Assembly: GCF_037335815.1 (NCBI RefSeq)
Contig: NZ_CP147842.1
Span: 496,001 to 560,000 of the forward strand
DNA length: 64,000 bases
Reading direction: 5' to 3'
DNA from: Salinirubellus litoreus
GTDB taxonomy: Archaea > Halobacteriota > Halobacteria > Halobacteriales > Haloarculaceae
Shown here in pieces: positions 56,368 through 64,000 of this stretch; position 1 is the first letter of the stretch, and the number at the start of each line of letters is the position of its first letter. The translations under genes were made by a program, and so were the position numbers. Under the pieces are notes generated by a model that saw nothing but the letters and a program-made list of their open reading frames with translations, had not been told where the DNA came from and made no database searches.

Positions 56368-56997
56368 ATGCCCAAGTCCGAACCCTTCGAACGATACACC
56401 GAGCGATACGAAGGCTGGTTCGACACACACGAAGCCGCCTATCAGTCCGAAGTCGAGGCGCTCCAGCGACTGGTCGCACAGCCGGGATTCGGTATCGAGG
56501 TCGGCGTCGGCAGCGCTCGGTTCGCTGTCCCGCTCGGGATGCAGGTAGGACTTGATCCTGCTGGCGACATGCTGGTTCGCGCTCGCGAGCGAGGGATCGA
56601 CGTGGTCAAAGGCGTCGCCGAATCCCTCCCGTTCAGAAACAGGACATTCGACACTGCGCTGATCGTCACGACGATCTGCTTCGTCGACGACATCCCCCAG
56701 ACACTGGCTGAAGCCCAGCGAGTGCTGCGCCCGGACGGATCGCTCGTCATCGGCTATATCGACAAGGACAGCCCCGTCGGTCAGATCTATCAGGAGAAGA
56801 AGTCGGAGAACCCGTTCTATCACGAGGCCGTGTTCGTCTCGACCGACGAACTCGTCGATACGCTTGACGCTGCGGGGTTCTCGGAGTTCGAGTTCGTGCA
56901 GACCATCTACCACTGGCCCGACGATATTGACGAGCCCGAACCGGTTGACAAAGGGTATGGTGACGGGTCCTTCGTCGGAATCAAGGCTACCATGTAG
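56368..56997 (+). CDS. SAM-dependent methyltransferase
   Basis: A 209-residue class I methyltransferase. SAM motif I is GIEVGVGSARFAVPLGMQVGLDPAGDML (about residues 42-70), a shorter glycine loop than usual; post-motifs VAESLPFRNRTFDTALIVTTICFVDD and EAQRVLRPDGSLVIGYID follow. This arrangement is that of the Methyltransf_11 group. Complete. Acceptor unknown. Convergent with the APC permease. Confidence 0.87.
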   Translation: MPKSEPFERYTERYEGWFDTHEAAYQSEVEALQRLVAQPGFGIEVGVGSARFAVPLGMQVGLDPAGDMLVRARERGIDVVKGVAESLPFRNRTFDTALIVTTICFVDDIPQTLAEAQRVLRPDGSLVIGYIDKDSPVGQIYQEKKSENPFYHEAVFVSTDELVDTLDAAGFSEFEFVQTIYHWPDDIDEPEPVDKGYGDGSFVGIKATM

Positions 56998-57245
56998 TAG
57001 CAATAGTCCAGTACTGGACCGCGTCTACTGTTGAAGATGTGTTCATGGCCGCGGGCAATCTACTCTAGTGACTCGGTCGAATCGCGGGTTGATGGGGAGA
57101 GAATCCTGCTTTCGCGACCACCAAGTGCAGCCGGATTCGATCAGATATCATCGAAATCAAAGAGCTACGGAACGTAGGGTGTCGGAAAATTCGAAAAACG
57201 GCGCGGTAGGTTCACGGACTGACCCCTCCGTGAACGGACCTTTAT

Positions 57246-58500
57246 CTACATCAGATCCCCGAGAAAGATGACGAGAAGCCCGAGAGAGGTGACAAGCCCT
57301 AAGAGAGCGGTAATCGAGAGCCGTCCGACGGTGAGCGGGGCAGTAAACCCGTCCCGTACGCGTGGGGCGTCAAACCGCAGCTTCAACAGTGCCCCGTTCA
57401 CCAGAACGAAAACGATGAGCAGTGCTGCGTTAGCCAGCCCAGCCACGGCTCCGAGGTCTCCAATCAGGACGAACGGAACCGTGAGACCGCCGACCAGAGC
57501 GACCGCCAAGTACGGCGTCCGACGGGTACGGTGAATTCGCGAGAATACCGTCGGGAACGACCGATACTCCGACTTTGAAACGCCGTAGAGTAGACGGGAT
57601 GTCGAGACCAGCAGGATGAGGACCGTGTTCGCCGTCGAGGTTAACGCAATGGCCGCCACGAGCGTTCCGAGTACCGGCCCGCCACCGACCTCCGCGACCA
57701 GCGCGAGCGGCGACGCCGACGCACCGAGGGCCCGCCAGTCGACGACGGCCACCGCAGAGACAGCGACGAGTACGTAGAGGACCGTCGTGATGCCGATAGC
57801 GATGAGGATGGCTCGCGGGATGGTTCGTGTGGGGTCTTCCGTTTCCTCGGCGACGTTAACGATTGAGCCGAACCCGAGGTAGGCGAAGAATACGAAGAAC
57901 GTTGCCTCGAACACGCCAGTAACGCCGTACGGCACCTCGAACGGCGCGACGGTCCCCCAGGATCCTCCCCCCGACCCAGATGACCAGTGCCAACCCGGCC
58001 ACTTCAGCGACCGTGAACAGCAAGTTGAGTTTCGCCGAGGTTTCGATCCCCCAGAAGTTGACGGCTGAGGCGGCCACCACCAGAGCCACGGCGACGGCGA
58101 CGGCCGGCGTCCGGAGGAACGACGTGAGGTATCCCGCGAAGGCAAGCGCCACGGCTGCTGCCGAGACGGCTCCGACGAAGACTCGGAGAAACGCCGCTAT
58201 CTCCGCGAGACGCTTGCTCTGGATGGCCTCGCGGACGTAGACATAATCGCCCTCACCTTTCGGAAATCGTGACGCGAGTTCGGCGTAGCTCAGACCGGTG
58301 AACGAGGCGATGACCGCCGCCAGGAGAAACGAGAACGGGACCGCCTCGCCGGCCACGGCAGTTGCCTCGCCCAAGATGGCGTAGATACCCGCGCCGAGGA
58401 TGAGTCCGACACCGTAGACAACAACCTCGACGAGCCCCAAATCACGACGTAGCGTCGGTACTGCCGACCCGCTCGCTCCCGGTCCTTTTGGGGTCGTCAT
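57246..58500 (-). CDS. APC-family amino acid permease, frameshifted
   Basis: Starts MTTPKGPGASGSAVPTLRRD. The APC signature GLILGAGIYAILGEATAVAG (TM1, the GxG substrate loop) is in the first frame, along with TM2-TM5. The second frame begins TVAPFEVPYGVTGVFEATFF and covers TM6-TM12, ending LLVIFLGDLM. The break is at a GGGGG run near 57956; with four Gs ILGTVAPF joins them. Intact length about 417 residues. Probably imports amino acids or polyamines. Confidence 0.87.
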
Positions 58501-58796
58501 CTAGTCCCTCCCGGATATCGTCGCCAAGATAACGCCGCTACGGCGACGTGGCTCGAGGATCGTGTATCATCCATTAGCGGCGTTGTCACATTCGGAACCA
58601 ATTGATCTGTGATTCTGGACGCGGTGCTATTGGCGTTAGGGGAGTGTCTTATCCCCACAGATGGGTGATCACCGTCATGGTCAATCTACTGTTGCATCCG
58701 GTACCGAGCTGTCTTGCGAATGGATAGTTCCCAGTTGGGGGTAATTACAACGTTACCCTTCGTTGGGCGAGGGGTAAAGTTGCATGACGGAAGAAA

Positions 58797-59363
58797 ATGC
58801 GCACTGTAGAACTGTTTCGACTTCTCGGAGATATCCCCACCGGAGCGGTTCCCCGACGGACGCTGCTCACCACGGGGGCGAGCGTTCTGGGCGGTGCGCT
58901 CGCAGGGTGTCTGATCTCCCCATCATCAGGCGGTCCGCCGTACCAAACGCACGAGATCGACGACGGTGCAGTGTACGGTCCTGGTCTCCAAGACGAGCAA
59001 TCGATGCAGTTCTACGCCGCCCTCGTCGAGGACGAGACCGCGACGAACGCCTTCGACCCGCATGGGCTCATGGAAACCAATGCTCGGGAATTCATTGAGC
59101 GGACTGACTTCCGGAGACAGTACCTTGGAGTCGTCCAGATCGGGGGCATCAACTCCTCAATGCGGGTCCGTGTACCGGACGTCTCCGAGAGCACCGTGAA
59201 CCTCACGGTGATCGCGTCTCTCGAGGATGAACCCCCGTATTCCGAGGACAGAGTAATTACGACGCTTTTGATCCGAGTGACCCGGACGCGGCAGACGGTT
59301 CCCGACAATATTCGGGTCGAACTATCGATCGATGGCCGCCACGAAGTATTTACTGGTGACTGA
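58797..59363 (+). CDS. Tat-exported lipoprotein, unknown function
   Basis: A 188-residue protein with a Tat signal (RRTLLTTGASVLGG) ending in the lipobox ALAGC, so it is probably a membrane-anchored extracytoplasmic lipoprotein, the commonest export route in haloarchaea. The mature part is acidic and beta-rich without a recognised domain. No operon. The ATG at 58797 follows a short purine-rich stretch. Confidence 0.78.
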   Translation: MRTVELFRLLGDIPTGAVPRRTLLTTGASVLGGALAGCLISPSSGGPPYQTHEIDDGAVYGPGLQDEQSMQFYAALVEDETATNAFDPHGLMETNAREFIERTDFRRQYLGVVQIGGINSSMRVRVPDVSESTVNLTVIASLEDEPPYSEDRVITTLLIRVTRTRQTVPDNIRVELSIDGRHEVFTGD

Positions 59364-59597
59364 AATGAATCAGTACAGCAAGAATTCAGGTGTGTCTTCC
59401 CCTATCTCCCTGCATGACACGCGCTCGCCAGCGACGGGGACACGCTCTTCACGGGGGAGTAATAGTTCCAATAGATCGCAGACGGCGCTTGCGATGACGA
59501 CTCCACGAACTCTAGTTCGTCTCCGCGGAGGACGAACCCTCCACGAGACGTATGCCACGGGAACATATTACCACTCCTCAAGAGGGGACGATCGGTA

Positions 59598-60518
59598 ATG
59601 CTGGTGGAGGCGCTACTGTTTCTGGGCGGCTTGGCAGCCCTCGTCATTGGGGCTGATCGGGCGGTCACCGGCGCGGGGGATCTGGCGCTCTATTACGGCG
59701 TTTCGCCGTTTTTCATCGGCGTCACGCTCATCTCGATCGGTACCTCGATCCCGGAGATGGTCACGTCGGTCTACGCGGCCCACTACGGCGCGGGCGACCT
59801 CGTGGTGGGGAACATCGTCGGCTCGGAAATCGCCCAGATCACGCTCGCCATCGCGGTCGTCGCGTTTATCGCCCCGTTCGTCACGCAACGACGCGACGTC
59901 CTCGTCTACGGGAGCGCGATGATACTCGCGATGATCATCATGCTGTTGACCCTCGACGACGGGATCATCGGTCGCTCGGAGGGGTTTCTGATGATGCTTG
60001 CCTACCTCCAGTTCATCTACACGTTGTACACGAACAGGGGTGGCGAGGAGATCGCCGAAGAGGTCATCGAGGAACCCCGGACGCCACGTGAGACGTACCC
60101 GTGGATCGTCGGCGGGTTACTGCTGGTCGTCGTCGGTGGGCAAGTGATGGTCACGAACGGTGTCGCTATTGCCAGATTGGTTGGTATCCCGGAGTTCCTC
60201 GTCGGTCTGCTGACCGGCCTGGGGACGACCCTTCCGGAGGTCGTCGTCGCCGGGATCGCGGCCCACGAAGGCCGGGGCGGTATTTCTGTCGGAGCGATCC
60301 TCGGGAGCAACATCACCGACCCGGTGTTCTCGCTTGGCGTCGGGGCGCTCTTTTTCGACGTCGTCGTCGATGACATCTCCGCACTGCAACCCTCGCTGAC
60401 CTACATGCTCGTCGTCTCCATCCTCGTGTTGGCCCTGTTCTACTGGCGAGAAGGGATTGACCGGAAGGCAGCCGCCATTTGCCTATTATTATACATTCCT
60501 ACGTTCTTCTTGCTGTGA
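59598..60518 (+). CDS. Na+/Ca2+ exchanger family (CaCA/YrbG) protein
   Basis: A 306-residue carrier with two alpha repeats: GTSIPEMVTSVYAAHYGAGD then NIVGSE (about residues 47-75), and GTTLPEVVVAGIAAHEGRGG then ILGSN (about 205-240). The Glu in each repeat binds Ca2+. About ten helices. Complements the Ca-type ATPases in the window. Convergent with the DASS carrier. Confidence 0.92.
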   Translation: MLVEALLFLGGLAALVIGADRAVTGAGDLALYYGVSPFFIGVTLISIGTSIPEMVTSVYAAHYGAGDLVVGNIVGSEIAQITLAIAVVAFIAPFVTQRRDVLVYGSAMILAMIIMLLTLDDGIIGRSEGFLMMLAYLQFIYTLYTNRGGEEIAEEVIEEPRTPRETYPWIVGGLLLVVVGGQVMVTNGVAIARLVGIPEFLVGLLTGLGTTLPEVVVAGIAAHEGRGGISVGAILGSNITDPVFSLGVGALFFDVVVDDISALQPSLTYMLVVSILVLALFYWREGIDRKAAAICLLLYIPTFFLL

Positions 60519-60570
60519 CCCACGCCCGGGTCGATATGATGGCTTTCCCGTCTCTCAGTAGCTCCATAAC

Positions 60571-62127
60571 TCAACCCAGCAGGACCGGCCAGACCAGTCT
60601 GATGAGCAGGTACGCCACTCCTGTTGTCAGAAGGATAACGATGCCATCAAGTAATGCTCCCGCGCGAAGCATATGTTCGCGTCGGATGTATCCGGCACCG
60701 AACACGATGGCGTTGGGCGGTGTCGCAACCGGCAACGCGAACCCGTAACTGGCGGCGATCCCGCCTGTCACCGCCAGCAACACTGATGCGACCTCCGACG
60801 ACGTGCCGAACGCGGCCGCGTATACCGGGCCGATGTTGACGAGGAGCGGAGCGAGAAGCGCTGCCATCGCCGTATTCGACGCTAGCTCGCCGACGACGAT
60901 TGTCATCGCCACGACGACGAGGAGAACGACGACGATCGAGCTCCCCTCGAACTGGCCGAACGTCACTTCGGCGAGCCATCTCGTGGCGTTCGTATCCGCC
61001 AGCGCGTTCGCCAGCGAGATGCCGCCTCCGAGGAGCAATAACGTCCCCCAATCGATGTGGAGCAGGTCGTCCCACGCCGCTGCACCGCTGACGACCAGTG
61101 CAGGCACGGCGAGAAGCCCCACGAGGACATAGAACAGAACCCCTTCGTGGCCGACCGTTCCGAACACGCTGGTCGCTGTCCCGCCGAAGAGGGTGACATA
61201 TCAAGTATGCGGGAGCAGATCCGCGAACAGGAACCCGAGCCCGCCGAGCAGCCACAGGAACGCCGTCGCCCCGAAGATCGCGACGGTTCGGTGTGCCGGC
61301 GACGATAGCGATCCCATCGAACGGCGGTGCTCGTTCGCCCACTCTCGGGCCCGGCTCACGTCGAACGATTCGGGCGGATACGTGACGTACGTCAGGAGCA
61401 CCCACGCGACTGGGAGCGTGACGATGACCATCGGCATCCCGATGGCCAGCCACTCCACGAAGGTGATCTCGATGCCGACGAGTTCGCTGAGTTGTCCGAC
61501 GACGATCGCGTTTGGCGGCGTCCCCACCAGCGTCCCGACACCACCGAGGCTCGCCGCGTACGGGACGCCGAGCAGCATGGCGATCTGGAGGTTCGAGCTG
61601 GCCGGGGTGTCACCGTTCGAATCGTCCTCGAATTTCGCTACGTCCGTGACGCTCTCGACGATGCCGAGAACGATGGGCACCATCATCGCGACCGTCGCGG
61701 TGTTGGAGATGATCATCGAGAGGAGTGCCGTCGACACCATGACACCGAGGACGAGTCCCCGAGCCGAGGTTCCGAACCGGATGAGGATCGTGAACGCGAT
61801 ACGTCGGTCGATAGCGTGCTTCTGGAGCGCCTCGGCTAGCATGAATCCCGCGAGCAGGAGGAAGATGACCGGATCGGCGAATCCGGCGACTGTGTCCCCG
61901 AAATTCGGGTAGACGCCGAAGATTGTCAGGAGAATCGGGATCAACAGCGCAGTGAGCGGGAGTGGAACGGCCCCGGTCACCCAGAGGATCGCCGCGAACG
62001 TCATCGTCGCGACCGCATACTGACCGGCCGTGGTGAGTGTTCCTGACGTGGGAACTGTTGCGACTCCGGCCATGCAGAATATGGCGGCACAGATCGTCAG
62101 GAGTCGTCCGTGTTGATTCGACGCCAC
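60571..62127 (-). CDS. DASS/SLC13-type dicarboxylate or anion carrier, frameshifted
   Basis: First frame (ATG at 62127) encodes about 308 residues with TMs and the SNTATVAMMVPIV motif and ASLGGVGTLVGTPPNAIVVGQL. Second frame from about 61195 starts YVTLFGGTATSVFGT and contains DWGTLLLLGGGISLANAL, ELASNTAMAALLAPLLV and ALPVATPPNAIVFG. Two SNT motifs and two TPPNAI motifs are diagnostic of the family. The frame changes near 61195. Intact length about 518 residues. Sodium-dependent dicarboxylate, sulfate or phosphate uptake is possible. Confidence 0.87.
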
Positions 62128-62368
62128 GAGAAGTCACTCTCCACCCACTCTGTGTCCTCGTCGGTCGGGAGCTGACGTGTATCAATTTCACCAGCGAGTT
62201 TGCGATACAGATAGGGAATCTCGACGAGAAGGCTCAAGCGTTGATGAATGATCGCGGCTTTTCGCGGTGTTTCACCGGAGGAATCGAAAATATTGGTTAT
62301 CGGTCTTCTTGATCGGTAAGAACTACTGCATTAGACTGACCGACTGGCAGACGAAGGTCAACCGAATC

Positions 62369-62532
62369 ATGAGTGACTTCGACGAGGTCAACGACGCGGT
62401 TCAGCGGGTCAGAGACGCCTTCGAGAATGTGGTTAAGAAACCGAGGAAATGAGCGAGCAAGCGAGACAGAGCGTCGAAGAGGCCATCGACGACCTCGAAC
62501 AGCGAATCGAGGCGCTCAAAGATCGCGAGTAA
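62369..62532 (+). CDS. Small coiled-coil protein, split into two overlapping frames
   Basis: The first frame (ATG 62369, 27 aa) reads MSDFDEVNDAVQRVRDAFEN; the second (ATG 62449, 27 aa) reads MSEQARQSVEEAIDDLEQRI. They overlap in ATGA. Both are helical with heptads, and a one-base indel would join them into a protein of about 54 residues. It could be two peptides or, more likely, one. Confidence 0.4.
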
Positions 62533-62641
62533 AGGGACTGTGCATTAGATACGGCTTCGACGTCCTTTCTCCACGGGCTGACGGGAGTGACTGAGAGATG
62601 GGGCCCATACCCTACGCAATCCCCCCGACTCCGACGAGTGG

Positions 62642-64000
62642 TTAGGAGTCGAAAAATGACAGCAGGTCATCGAGCGATCGAGTATTCAGAATGTTGTTCG
62701 CCTCACACCACCCCCTGCGTGCTTGTGAGACGCCGAGATGCATGAACTCGAGTTCACCAGTCGTGTGCGCGTCGGTGCAAATGACGTACTCAACTGTATC
62801 GCGATACTCTTTGACGGACGCCCAGTCGAGATCCAGTCGCTCGGGTTGGGCGTTGATCTCGATCGCCACATTCTCCGCAGCAGCCGCTTCCATCACCGTT
62901 TTCGTGTCAAGATCCAGCGGTCGCCGCTCGTTGATCAATCGATTGGTGGGGTGGGCGAAGATATCGATCGGGAAGTCTTCGAACGTGCTGATCACCTGTT
63001 CGGTGGGATCGGACGGGGTGCTGTGCATCCCTGCAACGACGAGGTCGCAGTGTTCGTACCACTCCTCGGGGAGTTCCAGTCCGTCGCTCGTGATCTCGGC
63101 CTCGATCCCCTGAAGGATCGTGATATCTAGATCGTCATTCACCACTTCGATATCGCCCCGTTGTTCGTCGAACGATTCCGCATCAAGCGTGCTGGGAATC
63201 GGGGTGTGTGGGCCGTGATCGGTGACGAGGATGTACTCTAACTCCCGGTCGACTGCGGCCTCGGCCATCTCACGGACACTGTGGGAGCCGTCGGAGTAGT
63301 CGGTGTGCAGCTGTAGGTCACCACGAACGTCGTCGAGTTCGACTAAATCGGGCAGTTCCCCGGTTGCGGCCGCGTTGATTTCGCCAGTGTCCTCACGGAG
63401 TTCGGGTGGGATCCACGTGAGATCCAGTGCGTTGTAGACGCGTTTCTCCGTTTCACTGGCGATGCGCTCGCCGGCACGCTGGCTGTTATCAGTGTCATCG
63501 ACCTCACTTACGTCGAACAGGCCATACTCGTTGAGCTTCCAATCACGATCGATAGCTCGATTCCGGAGAGAGATGTTGTGGTCTTTTGACCCCGTGAAAT
63601 AGACGAGCGCAGAGCCGTGCTCGGCCTCGTCGATGATGCGAAGATCCATCTGGAGGTCACCGGAAACTACGACCGACGATTTTGTTTCGCCTCGAGACAG
63701 GACCTCCTTCACGTCGTCGTGGGTGCAGAAGACTTCCATCGCCGTCTCCGAGTCAGACGCGGTCGCCAAGATGTCGATATCGCCGACAGTCGGTCGTCGC
63801 CGCCGGAACGAGCCGACGATATCCACCTGATCGAACGCATCGGTGGCTTGGAGACGTGATTCGACGTTCTCTGCGATCGGAAAGGCGCGTCCCAGGAGCA
63901 TCCGCTCCTGGCTTTCCTTCGCTCGATCGATGTGATCAAGGATGTTCTCCTCGGATTTCTCGCCGAATCCTTCGAGGTCGGCAATCTCGCCCGCCTCGGC
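62642..64000 (-). CDS. polX: DNA polymerase X / PHP exonuclease (PolX), N-terminus beyond the window
   Basis: The frame is open at the window edge. Reading inwards: LEGFGEKSEENILDHI (HhH region of the Pol-beta-like domain), DIVGSFRRRRPTVGDIDIL (palm GS...DxD motif, catalytic Asp pair), then the PHP domain from about 63335: DLQLHTDYSDGSHS (metal HxD), VTDHGPHTP, GIEAEI, VAGMHST, FAHPTNRL and CTDAHTTGELEFMHLG at the end. This is the bacterial-type PolX, gap-filling polymerase with 3'-5' exonuclease. The C-terminus is complete; the N-terminal lyase part is missing here. Confidence 0.93.
   Translation of the reverse strand, partial: AEAGEIADLEGFGEKSEENILDHIDRAKESQERMLLGRAFPIAENVESRLQATDAFDQVDIVGSFRRRRPTVGDIDILATASDSETAMEVFCTHDDVKEVLSRGETKSSVVVSGDLQMDLRIIDEAEHGSALVYFTGSKDHNISLRNRAIDRDWKLNEYGLFDVSEVDDTDNSQRAGERIASETEKRVYNALDLTWIPPELREDTGEINAAATGELPDLVELDDVRGDLQLHTDYSDGSHSVREMAEAAVDRELEYILVTDHGPHTPIPSTLDAESFDEQRGDIEVVNDDLDITILQGIEAEITSDGLELPEEWYEHCDLVVAGMHSTPSDPTEQVISTFEDFPIDIFAHPTNRLINERRPLDLDTKTVMEAAAAENVAIEINAQPERLDLDWASVKEYRDTVEYVICTDAHTTGELEFMHLGVSQARRGWCEANNILNTRSLDDLLSFFDS

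Noticed and set aside
56116..57003. 295-codon open frame opposite the methyltransferase
   Set aside because: It is the antisense of a clear methyltransferase, has no motif and arises from GC-rich codon structure.
1..64000. CRISPR arrays or tandem repeats
   Set aside because: No regularly spaced direct repeats were seen on reading; only isolated short repeats.

Overview
This window is from a halophilic archaeon (class Halobacteria). The proteins are strongly acidic and the DNA is GC-rich. Several families present are, to my knowledge, haloarchaeal: RdfA with its archaea-specific SMC-related partner, Bat-like HTH-10 proteins, DUF5828, DUF7563-type zinc fingers and amphi-Trp proteins. Archaeal TFB, a class II tRNA-Ser and leaderless TATA-driven promoters agree with this. 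I cannot name the genus.

Layout. 0-10 kb: a metallophosphoesterase cut off by an IS200/IS605 end, an acetoacetyl-CoA reductase-like SDR, remnants of a phosphopantetheine adenylyltransferase and of nicotinate phosphoribosyltransferase, a SagB-type nitroreductase with a small membrane partner, a CBS-CBS-Hpf protein, a UspA, a phosphoribosyltransferase divergent from a dienelactone-hydrolase-like protein, and a PRPP synthetase paralogue. 10-21 kb: rdfA and its SMC-like partner, a TFB, a flippase-like membrane protein, remnants of DUF5828 and Bat-like genes, a DUF2267 protein, tRNA-Ser(GGA) and an MscS channel, then a gene-poor kilobase. 21-31 kb: a TVP38/DedA protein, a PHA synthase with an unusual C-terminal extension, a second SDR, an operon of thiolase, DUF35 OB-fold protein and ADP-forming acyl-CoA synthetase, and an AHL-lactonase-like hydrolase. 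32-56 kb: twelve UspA loci across the whole window, most of them here, interleaved with two Ca-type P-type ATPases, a Na/Pi-type carrier, a CBS protein, two PPOX-fold proteins, a second DUF2267 protein, a cupin, two methyltransferases and an M50 site-2 protease with CBS domains. 56-64 kb: an APC permease, a Tat lipoprotein, a Na/Ca-type exchanger, a DASS carrier and the C-terminal part of PolX.

How the genes fit together. The set resembles, family by family, the hypoxia/dormancy (DosR) regulon of Mycobacterium tuberculosis and the Usp/CBS/P-type-ATPase/PHB islands of some bacteria: many Usps, CBS/Hpf-type ribosome hibernation, nitroreductase, pncB, PRTase plus hydrolase, Ca-ATPase, M50 protease and a storage-polymer synthase. 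Here ADP-forming acyl-CoA synthetase would recover ATP, thiolase/SDR/PhaC would store reducing power as PHA, Prs would feed PRPP to salvage, and the Ca, Na and phosphate carriers would keep ion balance. I infer an archaeal energy-starvation or low-oxygen survival island.

Condition of the sequence. About twenty genes are split by single-base frameshifts, and most of the cases I could resolve lie in G or C runs. That pattern suggests long-read consensus errors as much as gene decay. Truncations and in-frame stops (metallophosphoesterase, pncB, DUF5828, Bat-like, two Usps) cannot be explained that way and indicate real decay as well. No CRISPR array, rRNA or replication origin was seen.
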